DNA of 60,228 nucleotides from an uncultured Gammaproteobacteria bacterium (lineage in GTDB: Bacteria; Pseudomonadota; Gammaproteobacteria; JAADHQ01), in the NCBI GenBank assembly GCA_947258755.1, contig CAMYJO010000025.1, positions 1 through 60,228 on the forward strand, given 5' to 3'. Within the stretch, counting starts at the first letter, position 1; the number at the start of each line of letters is the position of its first letter. The notes beneath the pieces are model-generated. The model saw nothing but the letters and a program-made list of their open reading frames with translations. It made no database searches and was not told where the DNA came from. The position numbers and the translations under genes were made by a program. Positions 38,374 to 47,476 of this stretch are shown here, piece by piece.

Positions 38374-40746
38374 TTATGATTCTTTAGAATCGGGGTCGAT
38401 TTTCTTATCAGGTATATTTGATGCTCTAGGTTCGGTAGGCATATCACGTATATGCAGGTCTCGTTGAGGGAACGGGATTTGAACGCCGTGTTCGCGGAAT
38501 AACGCATCAATGGCAAAGTTGAGTTCACTGGTGGTTATAAATCGCGTGTCAATATTGTTGATATGGCAGCGTAGCTCAAAGTTCAGGGCGCTGTCGCCAA
38601 ATCCCAGGAAAAGTACTGCTGGAGCTGGTGCCAGCATCGGATTCTTGAGGACCTGCTCGTGTTCATTGGCTACCTGCAGCAACAGTTCTTTCACCAGTTC
38701 TGTATTCGACCCATAAGCAACTCCGACAGGGACACGAATCCTGCCGCGTTGATCATGAAGCATTAAATTGGTGACAGTGCCCGCTATCAGATCGGAATTA
38801 GGGACAATGACGTCCGATTTATCGAAAGTCTGTATCTGTGTAGAACGGATGCTGATCTTGCGCACATAGCCTTCCACGGTGCCAACCTGAATCCAGTCAC
38901 CGGTCTTGATCGGTCGTTCAAACAACAGGATCAGGCCGGAGACAAAATTATTGACGATATTCTGTAGGCCGAAACCAATACCCACAGACAAGGCCCCGGC
39001 GATCAAGGCCAGTTTGGAAAAATCCATACCAGCAACACTCAAACTGATGATGATAGCAACGCTAACCCCAATATAGCCGGTGATTTTCGCCATGGATTCG
39101 CGTGTACCACGTTCCATTTGTGTGCGTGTTAACCATCTATGCTCCAGGCCCTTGCGAAACCATGCATTGATGGTGAGTAAAACAGGGAGGATAACGATAG
39201 CCTGTAGAAAACGGATCGGCAGCACCTCAAAAGAGCCGATATTAAAGCCTGTGCTGATATAGCCCACCATTGTTTGTATGTAGGTATCCGGCACTTTCCA
39301 TATATACAGTAGGGCAGCGATCAGGCCTGTCCATAACAATAGGTTGAAAATGATGCGTACCCAGATAATGCCCGGCATCGTCTGCTCGGGTTTGAGACCC
39401 ATGGATAAGTGTAGCTTTTGTTGCCAACGGCCCTCGCCGGTCTCCAGGCGATCCAGCGACTCAGACAATAAGATGTCGAGTAGTTTGAATATATCGAAAG
39501 CGATGAGTGTGCCGAGCACGGTACGCAATATATACGCGCTGATGTTTCTATAGCCGTAGAGTTCTGCAATCAAGGCACAAAGTAGCAGCAGGATAATGCC
39601 AGCCCTGAATAGTTGATTGCTTCGAGCGCGATTGAAGCGACCCACCAGCCAGATGACCATGATCAGGTTAATGATAACGACGGCGCCATAAATCCCGCGA
39701 GTTAATAATAGCGCCGGCTCAGGCAGGCTCTGTGAAAGAATGGTTGAAAATATTAAATAGCCAAGGAATATGATCAGCACCAGCGTCATCAGGCGGTGGC
39801 TTAATTTTCTGGCAGTGCTTGCCTGTTCTGCTTTGATGACATTGAGCTGTAGTGATGAAGATAAAAAGAGCTGTATCAGTGACATGCACAGGATAACGAT
39901 CGGCAAACCATAGGCAAGAATGCTGATGAAAGGTACTGGTGTGATGTCCTTGGTGATGGTGTACAGGTATGCCGCAGCGGCCAGGCTGGGTAGTAAATAC
40001 TTTGCATAGCGAATGGATGTTTGCGCAAGCGCATTGCCAAGTAGCGCGGAGCGAGTATCACCTATAGGCTGAGTTTGTAACCAAGTGCTTAGACTTTTCC
40101 TGATAAACAGCGCAAGCAGGATAGTCAGCGCCAGCACCACCAGTAGTACTGTGAACTGATTGATGTTGATTTTGTCCAGACCGCTATTTTTGAGGATGAA
40201 ATCCCGGCTGGCAGTCAACCAAATGCCTGGATTGTTCCAGTTATCTTCGGCCAGTTTGACAAAGCTCGGCCCTTTGAAGAAATATTTTTCTGCCAGTTGG
40301 GATTGTTTGAACTTATTAATTTTATCGAGCGATTCACCACTTCTAAGCAAGATTAATTTGCAGGTGGCCAGTAGTTTTTCACTGCTGGCCTGATTGGCTT
40401 TGATCGAGTTACGCTTGTCGGTCACGTCTTTTGGTTCACCCTTGACCTGTTCACCAAGGGCCGTCAGGTTTTTCTGCAAGTCCTTGAGTGCTTCCTCTTG
40501 AGTTTGCTGGCACTGTGTGGCCCAGCTTTTATGCTTGGGTAGCGTTTTCAGGTGTCCTTCAAGTGTCTCGGTTTTGACTGCTTCCTTATTGAGATCGCGC
40601 TCTATCTGGTCAAGTGATTTCAGGATATCCTCAGGTGAGGAGGCATTTTTATTCTCGGCAGCCTGACTCATGCTGCTGGTCGAGAAAAACATCGCCAGTA
40701 AAACAATTAAGGCAATTTTTAAAAAATTATTAGAGATGGTGCTCAT
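38374..40746 (-). CDS. Large MscS-family mechanosensitive channel (KefA/MscK-like)
   Basis: The 790-residue protein begins with a signal peptide (about residues 1–29), followed by a periplasmic coiled-coil domain (about 30–190) and about eleven membrane helices, ending in an MscS domain. The pore helix region reads LALIAGALSVGIGFGLQNIV followed by NNFVSGLILLFERPIKTGDW, then the beta domain WIQVGTVEGYVRKISIRSTQ and the C-terminal VPFPQRDLH-type ending (IPFPQRDLHIRDMP). These channels open under membrane tension to release solutes. The protein is shorter than E. coli MscK and more like the mid-size YbiO/YjeP-like group. It stands alone. Confidence 0.92.
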   Translation of the reverse strand: MSTISNNFLKIALIVLLAMFFSTSSMSQAAENKNASSPEDILKSLDQIERDLNKEAVKTETLEGHLKTLPKHKSWATQCQQTQEEALKDLQKNLTALGEQVKGEPKDVTDKRNSIKANQASSEKLLATCKLILLRSGESLDKINKFKQSQLAEKYFFKGPSFVKLAEDNWNNPGIWLTASRDFILKNSGLDKININQFTVLLVVLALTILLALFIRKSLSTWLQTQPIGDTRSALLGNALAQTSIRYAKYLLPSLAAAAYLYTITKDITPVPFISILAYGLPIVILCMSLIQLFLSSSLQLNVIKAEQASTARKLSHRLMTLVLIIFLGYLIFSTILSQSLPEPALLLTRGIYGAVVIINLIMVIWLVGRFNRARSNQLFRAGIILLLLCALIAELYGYRNISAYILRTVLGTLIAFDIFKLLDILLSESLDRLETGEGRWQQKLHLSMGLKPEQTMPGIIWVRIIFNLLLWTGLIAALLYIWKVPDTYIQTMVGYISTGFNIGSFEVLPIRFLQAIVILPVLLTINAWFRKGLEHRWLTRTQMERGTRESMAKITGYIGVSVAIIISLSVAGMDFSKLALIAGALSVGIGFGLQNIVNNFVSGLILLFERPIKTGDWIQVGTVEGYVRKISIRSTQIQTFDKSDVIVPNSDLIAGTVTNLMLHDQRGRIRVPVGVAYGSNTELVKELLLQVANEHEQVLKNPMLAPAPAVLFLGFGDSALNFELRCHINNIDTRFITTSELNFAIDALFREHGVQIPFPQRDLHIRDMPTEPRASNIPDKKIDPDSKES

Positions 40747-41014
40747 GATGGACTATTCGCTCGTACGGAAAAAATGGGTATTCGAAAGGTGATGATCATG
40801 TTGCGCTACATATAAGCTTAGCCTCTGAAACGGGTGTTCACCCGTATAAGGCCTGTAGAATCATATCATGCATTAAAGGCATCATAGTTAATTCGCATCA
40901 CATTATACTGCAATTAATAACGTATGATGAAATACTGATTATACGACAGTGCTATTGAAATTTGCCTGTTTAGACGCTATTTATTAAGAATACCTTAAAT
41001 AAGAGAAATTTAGT

Positions 41015-41689
41015 ATGGACGGAGCTGGCAAGATCTATCGGGAATGGCGTTTTCTGATCGTACTATTGTTGTTGATGTCTGTTTTCCGCTCGGCAGTGGC
41101 CGATTGGTATACGGTTCCAACAGGCTCTATGAAACCGACCATTCTTGAAGGCGACAGAATATTCGTCAATAAAATGGCCTATGGTCTCAGGGTCCCGTTT
41201 ACCACTATCTCTATTACCCAGTGGTCAACCCCGCGGCTGGGTGATGTCGTGGTCTTTCAATCCAGTGCGGCCAACAAGCGCCTGGTAAAAAGAGTCCTGG
41301 GCGTGCCGGGTGATGTCATTCAGCTGGCAGCCAACCGTCTCTATGTTAATGGCGTCAAGGCCCGATACAGTGAAAGCGATCTGGCAGACAGACAAGTAAA
41401 TTGGGGGAATGGAAATACATCACCACTGTTATTGAATGAGCGCCTCGCAGACATTCAACATGAAGTAGCATGGAGTCATGCCGATTCGTTTTTTGGGCCG
41501 GTCCAGGTGCCGCCAGATCACCTGTTTGTACTGGGTGATAATCGGGATAACAGTGCCGATTCACGCTATATTGGTTTTGTGCCAATGAGCGAGGTACTGG
41601 GCAAGGCCAAGGGAGTGATTGTTTCGCTTGATCCTGATAGTTATTACCTGCCAAGGAAATCACGCTATTTCAGGACGTTTGATAATTAA
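41015..41689 (+). CDS. lepB: Signal peptidase I
   Basis: LepB removes signal peptides on the outer face of the inner membrane. The 224-residue protein has one N-terminal membrane helix (about residues 11–28), the catalytic serine in VPTGSMKPT (Ser38), the general-base lysine in NKRLVKRVLGVPGDVI (Lys92) and box E in VLGDNRDNSADSRYIGFVP. It is shorter than E. coli LepB (324) and lacks the second N-terminal membrane segment, as in many gammaproteobacterial paralogues. It may therefore be a second signal peptidase; the main lepB-rnc-era cluster is not in the window. Confidence 0.93.
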   Translation: MDGAGKIYREWRFLIVLLLLMSVFRSAVADWYTVPTGSMKPTILEGDRIFVNKMAYGLRVPFTTISITQWSTPRLGDVVVFQSSAANKRLVKRVLGVPGDVIQLAANRLYVNGVKARYSESDLADRQVNWGNGNTSPLLLNERLADIQHEVAWSHADSFFGPVQVPPDHLFVLGDNRDNSADSRYIGFVPMSEVLGKAKGVIVSLDPDSYYLPRKSRYFRTFDN

Positions 41690-41744
41690 CCGATGGGGTA
41701 TGAGCGACGTACATAGAACAGTTTTATTAAAGGTTCTGTTTTTA

Positions 41745-42635
41745 TTACTGTGTCAGCCGTTGTAGGGCTTCCTGGTATTTCTCCGCGGTCTTGTCGGCAA
41801 TCTCCTGTGGCAAGGAAGGGCCGGGGGCTTTTTTATCCCAGTCCAGTGATTCCAGGTAATCACGTACATACTGTTTGTCAAAACTGGGTGGGCTGATGCC
41901 AGGTTGATACTGGTCAGCAGGCCAGAACCGTGATGAATCGGGTGTCAATGCTTCATCGATCAGGGTCAGTTTGCCGTTGTCATCTACGCCAAATTCAAAT
42001 TTAGTGTCGGCGATGATAATACCGCGTTGCAGCGCATACTCGGCTGCCAGTGTATAGAGTTTGAGGCTGACGTCTTTAATCTGTTGCGCCAGTTCATCAC
42101 CGATGAGCTTGCGTGTATAGTCAAAATCCACATTTTCATCGTGATCGCCAACAGCGGCCTTGGTCGATGGGGTGTAGATGGCTTCAGGCAACTTGTCGGC
42201 CATCTGCAGATTTGCTGGTAAGGGGATACCACAGACACTACCGCTGTGCTGATAATCCTTCCAGCCGGAACCGATCAGATAACCACGTACGATGGCCTCA
42301 ACCGGCAATGCCTTTAGTTTCTTGACGACGATGGCGCGACCGTAGACCTGCGCGCGTTCCTGCTCATCCGGCAATGCCTGCTCAAGGCTGATATCGGCCA
42401 CCTGGTTGGGGACGATATCCTGCATATAGCTAAACCAGAAATTGGAGGTCTCAGTCAGGATAATGCCTTTACCGGGAATCGGGTCTGGTAAAACCACATC
42501 GAAGGCAGACAGGCGATCAGTGGTGACGACCAGTAGGTGCTCATCGCCTACAGCATAAATATCGCGAACCTTGCCGCGGTGAATCAGGGGCAGAGATTGA
42601 ATGTCTGACTGGTACAGCGTTTCAGGTGCTTTCAT
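41745..42635 (-). CDS. purC: SAICAR synthetase
   Basis: PurC joins aspartate to CAIR in purine synthesis. The 296-residue protein has [78 protein letters not shown] and [14 protein letters not shown]. It belongs to the longer PurC group rather than the 237-residue E. coli type. The frame is open further upstream, but ATG 42635 (MKAPETLYQ) is chosen because GGGA lies just before it and the conserved region starts soon after. The lepB gene is convergent; AGAAC/GTTCT with a T-run at 41715–41745 may terminate both. Confidence 0.94.
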   Translation of the reverse strand: MKAPETLYQSDIQSLPLIHRGKVRDIYAVGDEHLLVVTTDRLSAFDVVLPDPIPGKGIILTETSNFWFSYMQDIVPNQVADISLEQALPDEQERAQVYGRAIVVKKLKALPVEAIVRGYLIGSGWKDYQHSGSVCGIPLPANLQMADKLPEAIYTPSTKAAVGDHDENVDFDYTRKLIGDELAQQIKDVSLKLYTLAAEYALQRGIIIADTKFEFGVDDNGKLTLIDEALTPDSSRFWPADQYQPGISPPSFDKQYVRDYLESLDWDKKAPGPSLPQEIADKTAEKYQEALQRLTQ

Positions 42636-42761
42636 CCGGATTCCCATAGAGAAGACGAGGAACAAGTCAGTAATTATACGGAGGTTTGAGCCATTGTGCA
42701 GCATTTACACGCTCGCTTGCTCTAGCGGGGTGATAATGTAGAGGGAGTAGATTGAAGGGCA

Positions 42762-42799
42762 TAAAAAGGTGCCTGTGACCAACGAGGATACACAGGCAC
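42762..42799 (-). terminator. Intrinsic terminator after nrtD
   Basis: On the minus strand GTGCCTGTG (42791–42799) and CACAGGCAC (42769–42777) form a 9-bp stem with a 13-nt loop followed by CTTTTTAT, about 30 bp after the nrtD stop codon. It ends the nrtABD transcript. Confidence 0.88.
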
Positions 42800-42831
42800 A
42801 AACCCATTGACGAACAAAAAATTTTCAGGTG

Positions 42832-43743
42832 TTAATCATTGACGGCATATAGAACAGGTGTATCCTCCTCATTTTCTTGCTTGTTCTGCGTTGCTGGTTT
42901 TTCTGCAGACGCTGTCGCTGTTTCTGAATTGGAGCCGGAGTCTGTCTCCTGTTCAGATTCAGGGTTCTTGTAGCGTTCATGCAGGAAGCGTACGACCTCT
43001 GCACGGTAATGATTGTATTCAGGGACCTCTGCCAGGGCCAATCGATCCCTGGGACGTTCCAGATCGACTTTGAGTATTTCACCGATGGTGGCCGCGGGGC
43101 CGTTGGTCATCATGACAATGCGATCAGACAATAACACGGCCTCATCAACATCATGGGTAATCATGATAACGGTGTTATTCAGCTCGGTCTGAATCTCCAT
43201 CAGTGAGTCCTGCATATGCGCGCGGGTCAATGCATCCAGAGCGCCGAAGGGCTCATCCATTAACATGACCTTGGGTTCCATGGATAATGCACGGGCAATA
43301 CCGACACGCTGTTTCATGCCGCCCGATAGTTCATCAGGTCGTTTATCCATGGCGTGTGACATATGTACCAGTTCAAGATTATGCTCGATCCATTCTTTCA
43401 TTTCTTCCTTTTTTTTCTTGCCCTTGAAGACCTGCTTGACGGCAAGTTCAACATTTTCGTAGGCCGTCATCCATGGCAGTAAGGAATGATTTTGAAAAAC
43501 AACGGCACGATCCGGTCCGGGTTCGCTGACCTCCTTGCCATTGAGGATAACGCCACCTTCGGTAGCCTGGTGCAGGCCGGCGATAATATTCAGCACGGTC
43601 GACTTACCACAACCGGAGTGCCCGATCAGGGAGATAAACTCGCCCTGGTCGATACTCAGTTTAATCTTGTCCAGCGCCCTGAAGGGGCCGTTAGGTGTCG
43701 GGAAGTCGATAGTGACATGTGAAAGTTCCAGATATGAATCCAT
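42832..43743 (-). CDS. nrtD: Nitrate ABC transporter ATP-binding protein
   Basis: This ATPase energises the nitrate importer. The 303-residue product has Walker A in SLIGHSGCGKSTVLNI, signature DELSGGMKQRVGIARAL, Walker B VMLMDEPFGALDALTRAH and the switch His in VIMITHDVDEAVLLSDRI. The C-terminal tail (about residues 245–303) is Glu/Ser/Thr/Gln-rich and not part of the ATPase; it does not carry the solute-binding domain that defines NrtC. So one ATPase, presumably as homodimer, serves the transporter. It is 17 bp after nrtB in the nitrate-controlled nrtABD operon. Confidence 0.93.
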   Translation of the reverse strand: MDSYLELSHVTIDFPTPNGPFRALDKIKLSIDQGEFISLIGHSGCGKSTVLNIIAGLHQATEGGVILNGKEVSEPGPDRAVVFQNHSLLPWMTAYENVELAVKQVFKGKKKKEEMKEWIEHNLELVHMSHAMDKRPDELSGGMKQRVGIARALSMEPKVMLMDEPFGALDALTRAHMQDSLMEIQTELNNTVIMITHDVDEAVLLSDRIVMMTNGPAATIGEILKVDLERPRDRLALAEVPEYNHYRAEVVRFLHERYKNPESEQETDSGSNSETATASAEKPATQNKQENEEDTPVLYAVND

Positions 43744-43760
43744 GTTAGTTTCTCCTCAAA

Positions 43761-44783
43761 TTAGCGAATCACGGCACTCTTGTCCCAACTGATAGACTTC
43801 TGCAACATCAGCATCAGCCTGTCCAGCAGGAAGCCGACAAGTCCTATGGTAAATACTGCGACCATGATTCTGGCCAGTGAGTTGGAACTGCCATTCTGGA
43901 ATTCATCCCAGACAAATTTTCCCAGTCCCGGGTTCTGAGCGAGCATTTCCGCTGCGATCAATACCATCCAGCCGATACCCAGGGATACACGCAGACCGGC
44001 AAACATCATCGGGATAGAGGATGGTATGACAATCTTGAATACCTTGGTCAGCCAGGTCAGTCTCAGTACCTTGCTGACATTGATCAGGTCCTTGTCTATT
44101 GAATTGACACCCACAGTGGTATTGATAATGGTGGGCCACAGACAACACAAGGTGACTGTAATGGCTGAATTCAGATAAGACTTGTCGAACATCGGGTCAT
44201 CACTGACATAAACGGCGCTGACAATCATCATGACGATAGGCAGCCATGCTAATGGAGATACAGGTTTGAATATCTGGATCAACGGATTCAAGGCGGTGTA
44301 TATCAATGGACTCAGGCCACACAAGATACCGACCGGGATAGCAATCAGGGATGCGATCAAAAATCCGGTCATGACGGTGTAAATGCTGGTCCATATCTGA
44401 TCGATATAGGTTGGCTTGCCTGTATAACTTCTGATTTTAACGGTTGCATCCGGGTTTGCGGCCAGTTTTTTGGCATTGCGTTTTTCCTGGCGTTCATAGA
44501 AGGCAGCTTCTTTCTGGCGCTCCTCCTTATGTTCATCCAGAAGATTGACCGCTTGTTCCCAGACCTGGCTTGGCCCCGGCACAGCGCCAAGTGATGTCTT
44601 GATCTGGCTGGCGCCCGCCGACCAGAGTAACAGGAAAATTCCGAGAGCCACCAAGGGGGTGACAATCGCTTTCATTAATTTGTTTATTTCTTCAGCCTTA
44701 TTGGGCCCGGTGAATATACGTAAAAAGGGCTCAATCAATATGTTATGCAGGCCAGAAAAATTTTTCAAAATTTGTGTCGTCAT
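43761..44783 (-). CDS. nrtB: Nitrate ABC transporter permease
   Basis: The 340-residue inner-membrane protein is a BPD-type permease of the NrtB/CmpB/SsuC class. It has an N-terminal helix (about residues 40–60), a charged loop of about 70 residues (rich in Lys and Glu), and five or six further helices. The ATPase-contact loop is in DLINVSKVLRLTWLTKVFKI and the following IPSSIPMMFAGLRVSLGIGW. It is placed between nrtA and nrtD; a strong hairpin separates it from nrtA. Confidence 0.93.
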   Translation of the reverse strand: MTTQILKNFSGLHNILIEPFLRIFTGPNKAEEINKLMKAIVTPLVALGIFLLLWSAGASQIKTSLGAVPGPSQVWEQAVNLLDEHKEERQKEAAFYERQEKRNAKKLAANPDATVKIRSYTGKPTYIDQIWTSIYTVMTGFLIASLIAIPVGILCGLSPLIYTALNPLIQIFKPVSPLAWLPIVMMIVSAVYVSDDPMFDKSYLNSAITVTLCCLWPTIINTTVGVNSIDKDLINVSKVLRLTWLTKVFKIVIPSSIPMMFAGLRVSLGIGWMVLIAAEMLAQNPGLGKFVWDEFQNGSSNSLARIMVAVFTIGLVGFLLDRLMLMLQKSISWDKSAVIR

Positions 44784-44821
44784 AACTAAATACCAATGGG
44801 TTAATTATCTAATTTATTGTT

Positions 44822-44845
44822 ACCTCCCCGTATAAACGGGGAGGT
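44822..44845 (-). other. Intercistronic hairpin between nrtA and nrtB
   Basis: ACCTCCCCG (44822–44830) and CGGGGAGGT (44837–44845) form a perfect 9-bp GC-rich stem with a 6-nt loop and no T-run. Such hairpins after a solute-binding-protein gene often protect the upstream message from 3' exonucleases, giving more NrtA than NrtB; here this is inference. Confidence 0.7.
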
Positions 44846-44856
44846 GTATTATCGTG

Positions 44857-46257
44857 TTAAATTTTCTCTTTGCCTTTCAGTCCAATATTGAACTTCTTCA
44901 GATAGTCGTTGGGTTTTTTACCATCATAAGTGATGTTATCGATGAAGTGCGTTTGCGGGTCACGGAAACCGTCTTCCTTGGCGAAGTCAGGGAATTCAGA
45001 AGCCTTCAGTTTACCTTCCGCAATCAACTCTTTCGCAGCCATGGCATAGATGTCTGGACGGTAAACCTTCTTGGCGATATCCATGTACCAGCTATCCGGT
45101 TTTTCATCAGAAATCTGGCCCCAACGACGCATTTGTGTCAGATACCAGATCGCATCACTGTAGTATGGGTAGGTTGCGAAATAGCGGAAGAACACATTGA
45201 AGTCGGGTACTTCGCGCTTGTCACCTTTTTCATATTCAAATGTGCCGGTCATGCTGTTGGCGATAACGTCATAGTCCGCACCCACATACTGAGATTTGGA
45301 CAGGATCTTGACCGCTTCAGGACGGTTGGCATTATTCTTTTCATCCAGCCATTTGGCCGCACGAATCATCGCCTTGACCACACGGATATGGGTATTCGGG
45401 TATTTGTCTGCCCATTTCTTACTGACACCGAATACCTTTTCCGGGTTGTTCTTCCAGATTTCATAATCTGTGATGACCGGGACGCCGATGCCTTTAAATA
45501 CCGCTTGCTGGTTCCAGGGCTCACCGACACAGTAGCCATAGATAGTACCCGCTTCCATGGTCGATGGCATTTGCGGTGGAGGTGTAACAGACAGCAGCAC
45601 GTCGGCTTTTATCTGTCCTTTTATGTCGCCTTTATGCGGTGCGTAAAAACCGGGGTTGATGCCGCCTGCAGCCAGCCAGTAGCGCAGCTCGTAGTTATGT
45701 GTCGATACCGGGAATACCATGCCCATTTTGAACGGTTTACCATCGGCCTTGAATTGCTCAACGACGGGTTTTAGATAGTCGGCTTTGATCGGGTGTACCG
45801 GTTTACCATTTTCATGTGGCACATGTTTTTTCATTTCTTTCCAGATCTTGTTAGAGACGGTGATGCCGTTACCATTAAGGTCCATGCTGAAGGCGGTAAT
45901 GATGTGGTCCTGAGTACCAAAACCGATTGTTGCTCCCAGCGGTTGCCCGGCAAGCATGTGTGCGCCATCCAGTTCACCATCGATAACGCGATCCAGGAGT
46001 ACTTTCCAGTTGGCCTGGGCCTCGAGCTTGACATACAGACCTTCATCTTCGAAATAGCCTTTCTCATAGGCGATCGCCAGCGGTGCCATGTCTGTTAGCT
46101 TAATGAAGCCAAATTTCAGGTCTTCCTTTTCGGGTTCACCCACGGCGGCATGGGCACTACCGGCCAGGAGGCCTAGCCCCAGGGCTGCGGTGATGGCGCT
46201 TTTTGCCAGGTTCTTGCTCAGCTTGTAGGGCTTCGTGCCCTGTGATTTAAACAACAT
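44857..46257 (-). CDS. nrtA: Periplasmic nitrate-binding protein
   Basis: NrtA binds nitrate (or nitrite) outside the inner membrane and delivers it to NrtB. The 466-residue precursor has an N-terminal signal peptide ending at GSAHA (about residue 38). The mature part shows the NrtA/CmpA/TauA-type fold: [59 protein letters not shown] and [20 protein letters not shown]. CmpA (bicarbonate) is closely related, but the nitrate-type leader RNA, the neighbouring nasT and the NtrC/sigma-54 control point to nitrate. First gene of nrtABD. Confidence 0.94.
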   Translation of the reverse strand: MLFKSQGTKPYKLSKNLAKSAITAALGLGLLAGSAHAAVGEPEKEDLKFGFIKLTDMAPLAIAYEKGYFEDEGLYVKLEAQANWKVLLDRVIDGELDGAHMLAGQPLGATIGFGTQDHIITAFSMDLNGNGITVSNKIWKEMKKHVPHENGKPVHPIKADYLKPVVEQFKADGKPFKMGMVFPVSTHNYELRYWLAAGGINPGFYAPHKGDIKGQIKADVLLSVTPPPQMPSTMEAGTIYGYCVGEPWNQQAVFKGIGVPVITDYEIWKNNPEKVFGVSKKWADKYPNTHIRVVKAMIRAAKWLDEKNNANRPEAVKILSKSQYVGADYDVIANSMTGTFEYEKGDKREVPDFNVFFRYFATYPYYSDAIWYLTQMRRWGQISDEKPDSWYMDIAKKVYRPDIYAMAAKELIAEGKLKASEFPDFAKEDGFRDPQTHFIDNITYDGKKPNDYLKKFNIGLKGKEKI

Positions 46258-46294
46258 TTTTAATCCCCTCGTCTTTGGAGTCTATCGTTCAGGT

Positions 46295-46378
46295 AAAAAA
46301 ACGCCCAGCCACACACCCCCATAACAGGGTTGTATGATTGGACGTCGTTATCCTTATAGCGAGACCGCCGTTGGCCTC
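46295..46378 (-). promoter_or_regulatory. ANTAR-type antitermination leader of nrtABD
   Basis: Read on the minus strand, hairpin 1 is GAGGCC-AACGGC-GGTCTC (46361–46378) and hairpin 2 is GGAT-AACGAC-GTCC (46340–46353). Both have six-base loops with A at position 1 and G at position 4, the rule for RNA targets of ANTAR proteins such as NasR/NasT/EutV. Seven nucleotides separate them. The right arm of hairpin 2 is also the start of a long terminator stem (46302–46345, beginning ACGTCCA and ending TGGGCGT) followed by seven T. The two folds exclude each other. NasT binding should hold hairpin 2 and let transcription continue into nrtA. Confidence 0.9.
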
Positions 46379-46421
46379 TGCTGTGACTAACTGTTAGTAG
46401 TCAATTACTGATTGCTTATAT

Positions 46422-46437
46422 TGCAGTTATTGTGCCA
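46422..46437 (-). promoter_or_regulatory. Sigma-54 promoter of nrtABD
   Basis: The minus strand reads TGGCACAATAACTGCA. Compared with the RpoN consensus TGGCACGRNNNTTGCW, 14 of 16 positions agree, including the invariant GG and GC at the right spacing. Transcription would start near 46411, about 30 nt before ANTAR hairpin 1. Confidence 0.85.
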
Positions 46438-46523
46438 GATGATTGATAAAACTGTATGGCATTGTATTCGTTGCTAATAATGATAAGTGGCAGGAAAAAT
46501 TGGCAATTACAAAGTGAATTATT

Positions 46524-46540
46524 TGCACTATTCTGGTGCA
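46524..46540. promoter_or_regulatory. NtrC-type enhancer site upstream of nrtA
   Basis: TGCACTATTCTGGTGCA differs in one position from the NtrC palindrome TGCACCANNNTGGTGCA. It lies 87 bp upstream of the nrtA sigma-54 promoter, a typical enhancer distance, between nasT and nrtA. Confidence 0.85.
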
Positions 46541-46569
46541 ATATGGGCGTCTATGCTATCAGTATGGGC

Positions 46570-47154
46570 TCAGGCGAGCAGGTCGAACGCGGCGATGATA
46601 CCCTCAGAAATTTCGCTGATCCGTTTGTTCCTGTCCATGGCCATTTTTCGTAGCGCCTGGTAGGCCTCGTCTTCCGAATATTGCTTGTGTTGCATAAGCA
46701 GGCCTTTGGCCTTATCGATCAGCTTGCGCTCCTCCAGTTGTGCGCGGGTGTTGAGCAGGTCCTGCTTAAGCTTGTGGATTTCAGCATAACGGGTCATGGC
46801 GACCTGTAGTATGGACTGTATACGGTGGGCCTCGAGTGAGCCGACGATGTAGGTAGCAACGCCATTCTTGATGGCCTTCTCGATGATCAGGTCTTCATTG
46901 GATCCGGTGAACAGTATGACCGGGATTGAGAACCCCTGGTTGATGCTCTTGATTTGTTGCAACAGGGTTTCATCCAGTTGCTCGACCTCGATAATAATCG
47001 CATCTGGAAGACTGGTGCAGATCCTGGCATGGATATCCTGTTCGCTCGTCATGGTCTCAATTTTGTCGATCCCCAGATCGGATAAGGTCAGTTTGAGTTC
47101 ATCCGCCGGGTCGATTTTCTGTAAGACGAGCAGTATATGTTTAATTTCAATCAT
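46570..47154 (-). CDS. nasT: NasT-like ANTAR antitermination regulator
   Basis: NasT-type proteins combine a receiver-like domain with a C-terminal ANTAR RNA-binding domain and stop premature termination in nitrate-assimilation leaders. The 194-residue product has a receiver fold (about residues 1–125, PVILFTGSNEDLIIEKAIKN with GVATYIVGSLEAHRIQSIL) and an ANTAR domain at about 135–194 (LEERKLIDKAKGLLMQHKQY, then SEDEAYQALRKMAMDRNKRI). The phospho-acceptor Asp at the end of strand 3 is Glu56 (IIIEVEQ) and the usual acidic pair after strand 1 is absent, as expected for control by a NasS-like sensor rather than phosphorylation. No nasS is in the window. ATG 47154 is chosen as start; an upstream in-frame extension would run past the sigma-54 promoter. 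Confidence 0.92.
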   Translation of the reverse strand: MIEIKHILLVLQKIDPADELKLTLSDLGIDKIETMTSEQDIHARICTSLPDAIIIEVEQLDETLLQQIKSINQGFSIPVILFTGSNEDLIIEKAIKNGVATYIVGSLEAHRIQSILQVAMTRYAEIHKLKQDLLNTRAQLEERKLIDKAKGLLMQHKQYSEDEAYQALRKMAMDRNKRISEISEGIIAAFDLLA

Positions 47155-47192
47155 CAGATAGCAAGCTATGGTTTTGTATACCCTAAGAGTAG

Positions 47193-47208
47193 AGCAACTT
47201 TTATGCCA
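47193..47208 (-). promoter_or_regulatory. Sigma-54 promoter of nasT
   Basis: The minus strand reads TGGCATAAAAGTTGCT, 14 of 16 matches to the RpoN consensus with GG and GC intact. The start of transcription would be near 47182, giving a leader of about 28 nt before nasT. Confidence 0.8.
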
Positions 47209-47311
47209 GCATGTTGGAACCGGCAAATAGCTAAGTCACAGCAAAAAATAACTGTAAAATCGAGGTGATCGTTGTGACCTGTATAAGATCAGTCCATTCG
47301 CCGGATATGTT

Positions 47312-47384
47312 TGCACCAACGATGTGCAAGAAAAAGTCAGTGAGCTTGCTCGCGATCAATAGTGGTGCATGTGTATCTGGTGCA
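47312..47384. promoter_or_regulatory. NtrC-type sites between divergent nasT and glgC
   Basis: TGCACCA-ACG-ATGTGCA (47312–47328) matches 15 of 17 positions of the NtrC palindrome. Two further TGGTGCA half-sites in direct orientation lie at 47363–47369 and 47378–47384. The palindrome is about 104 bp from the nasT and 95 bp from the glgC sigma-54 promoters, so one enhancer could serve both. The rest of this 322-bp gap (47155–47476) holds only those promoters; a 73-codon frame on the minus strand looks spurious. Confidence 0.78.
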
Positions 47385-47422
47385 TCGGCCTGTATAAGCG
47401 TCCAGTCCCCATTTATTGTCTC

Positions 47423-47438
47423 AGGCAAGCTTATTGCA
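47423..47438 (+). promoter_or_regulatory. Candidate sigma-54 promoter of glgC
   Basis: AGGCAAGCTTATTGCA matches the RpoN consensus in 13 of 16 positions with the invariant GG and GC in place. The predicted start near 47449 lies 28 nt before the glgC ATG, the same geometry as at nasT on the other strand. Confidence 0.65.
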
Positions 47439-47476
47439 TTGAAGGGATACACAACTTAATTTTTGGAAACCTGTTC

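Noticed and set aside
40828-40846. ACGGGT/ACCCGT hairpin in the gap before lepB as a small RNA
   Set aside because: Only a 6-bp stem with no T-run or other support; it is likely chance or a weak regulatory hairpin.
44857-46257. Reading nrtABD as a bicarbonate (Cmp) or sulfonate/taurine transporter
   Set aside because: The fold alone allows this, but the nasT gene, the ANTAR leader and NtrC/sigma-54 elements fit nitrate much better.
47231-47452. 73-codon minus-strand frame between nasT and glgC
   Set aside because: It runs through the NtrC-like sites and the glgC promoter and has no recognisable features.
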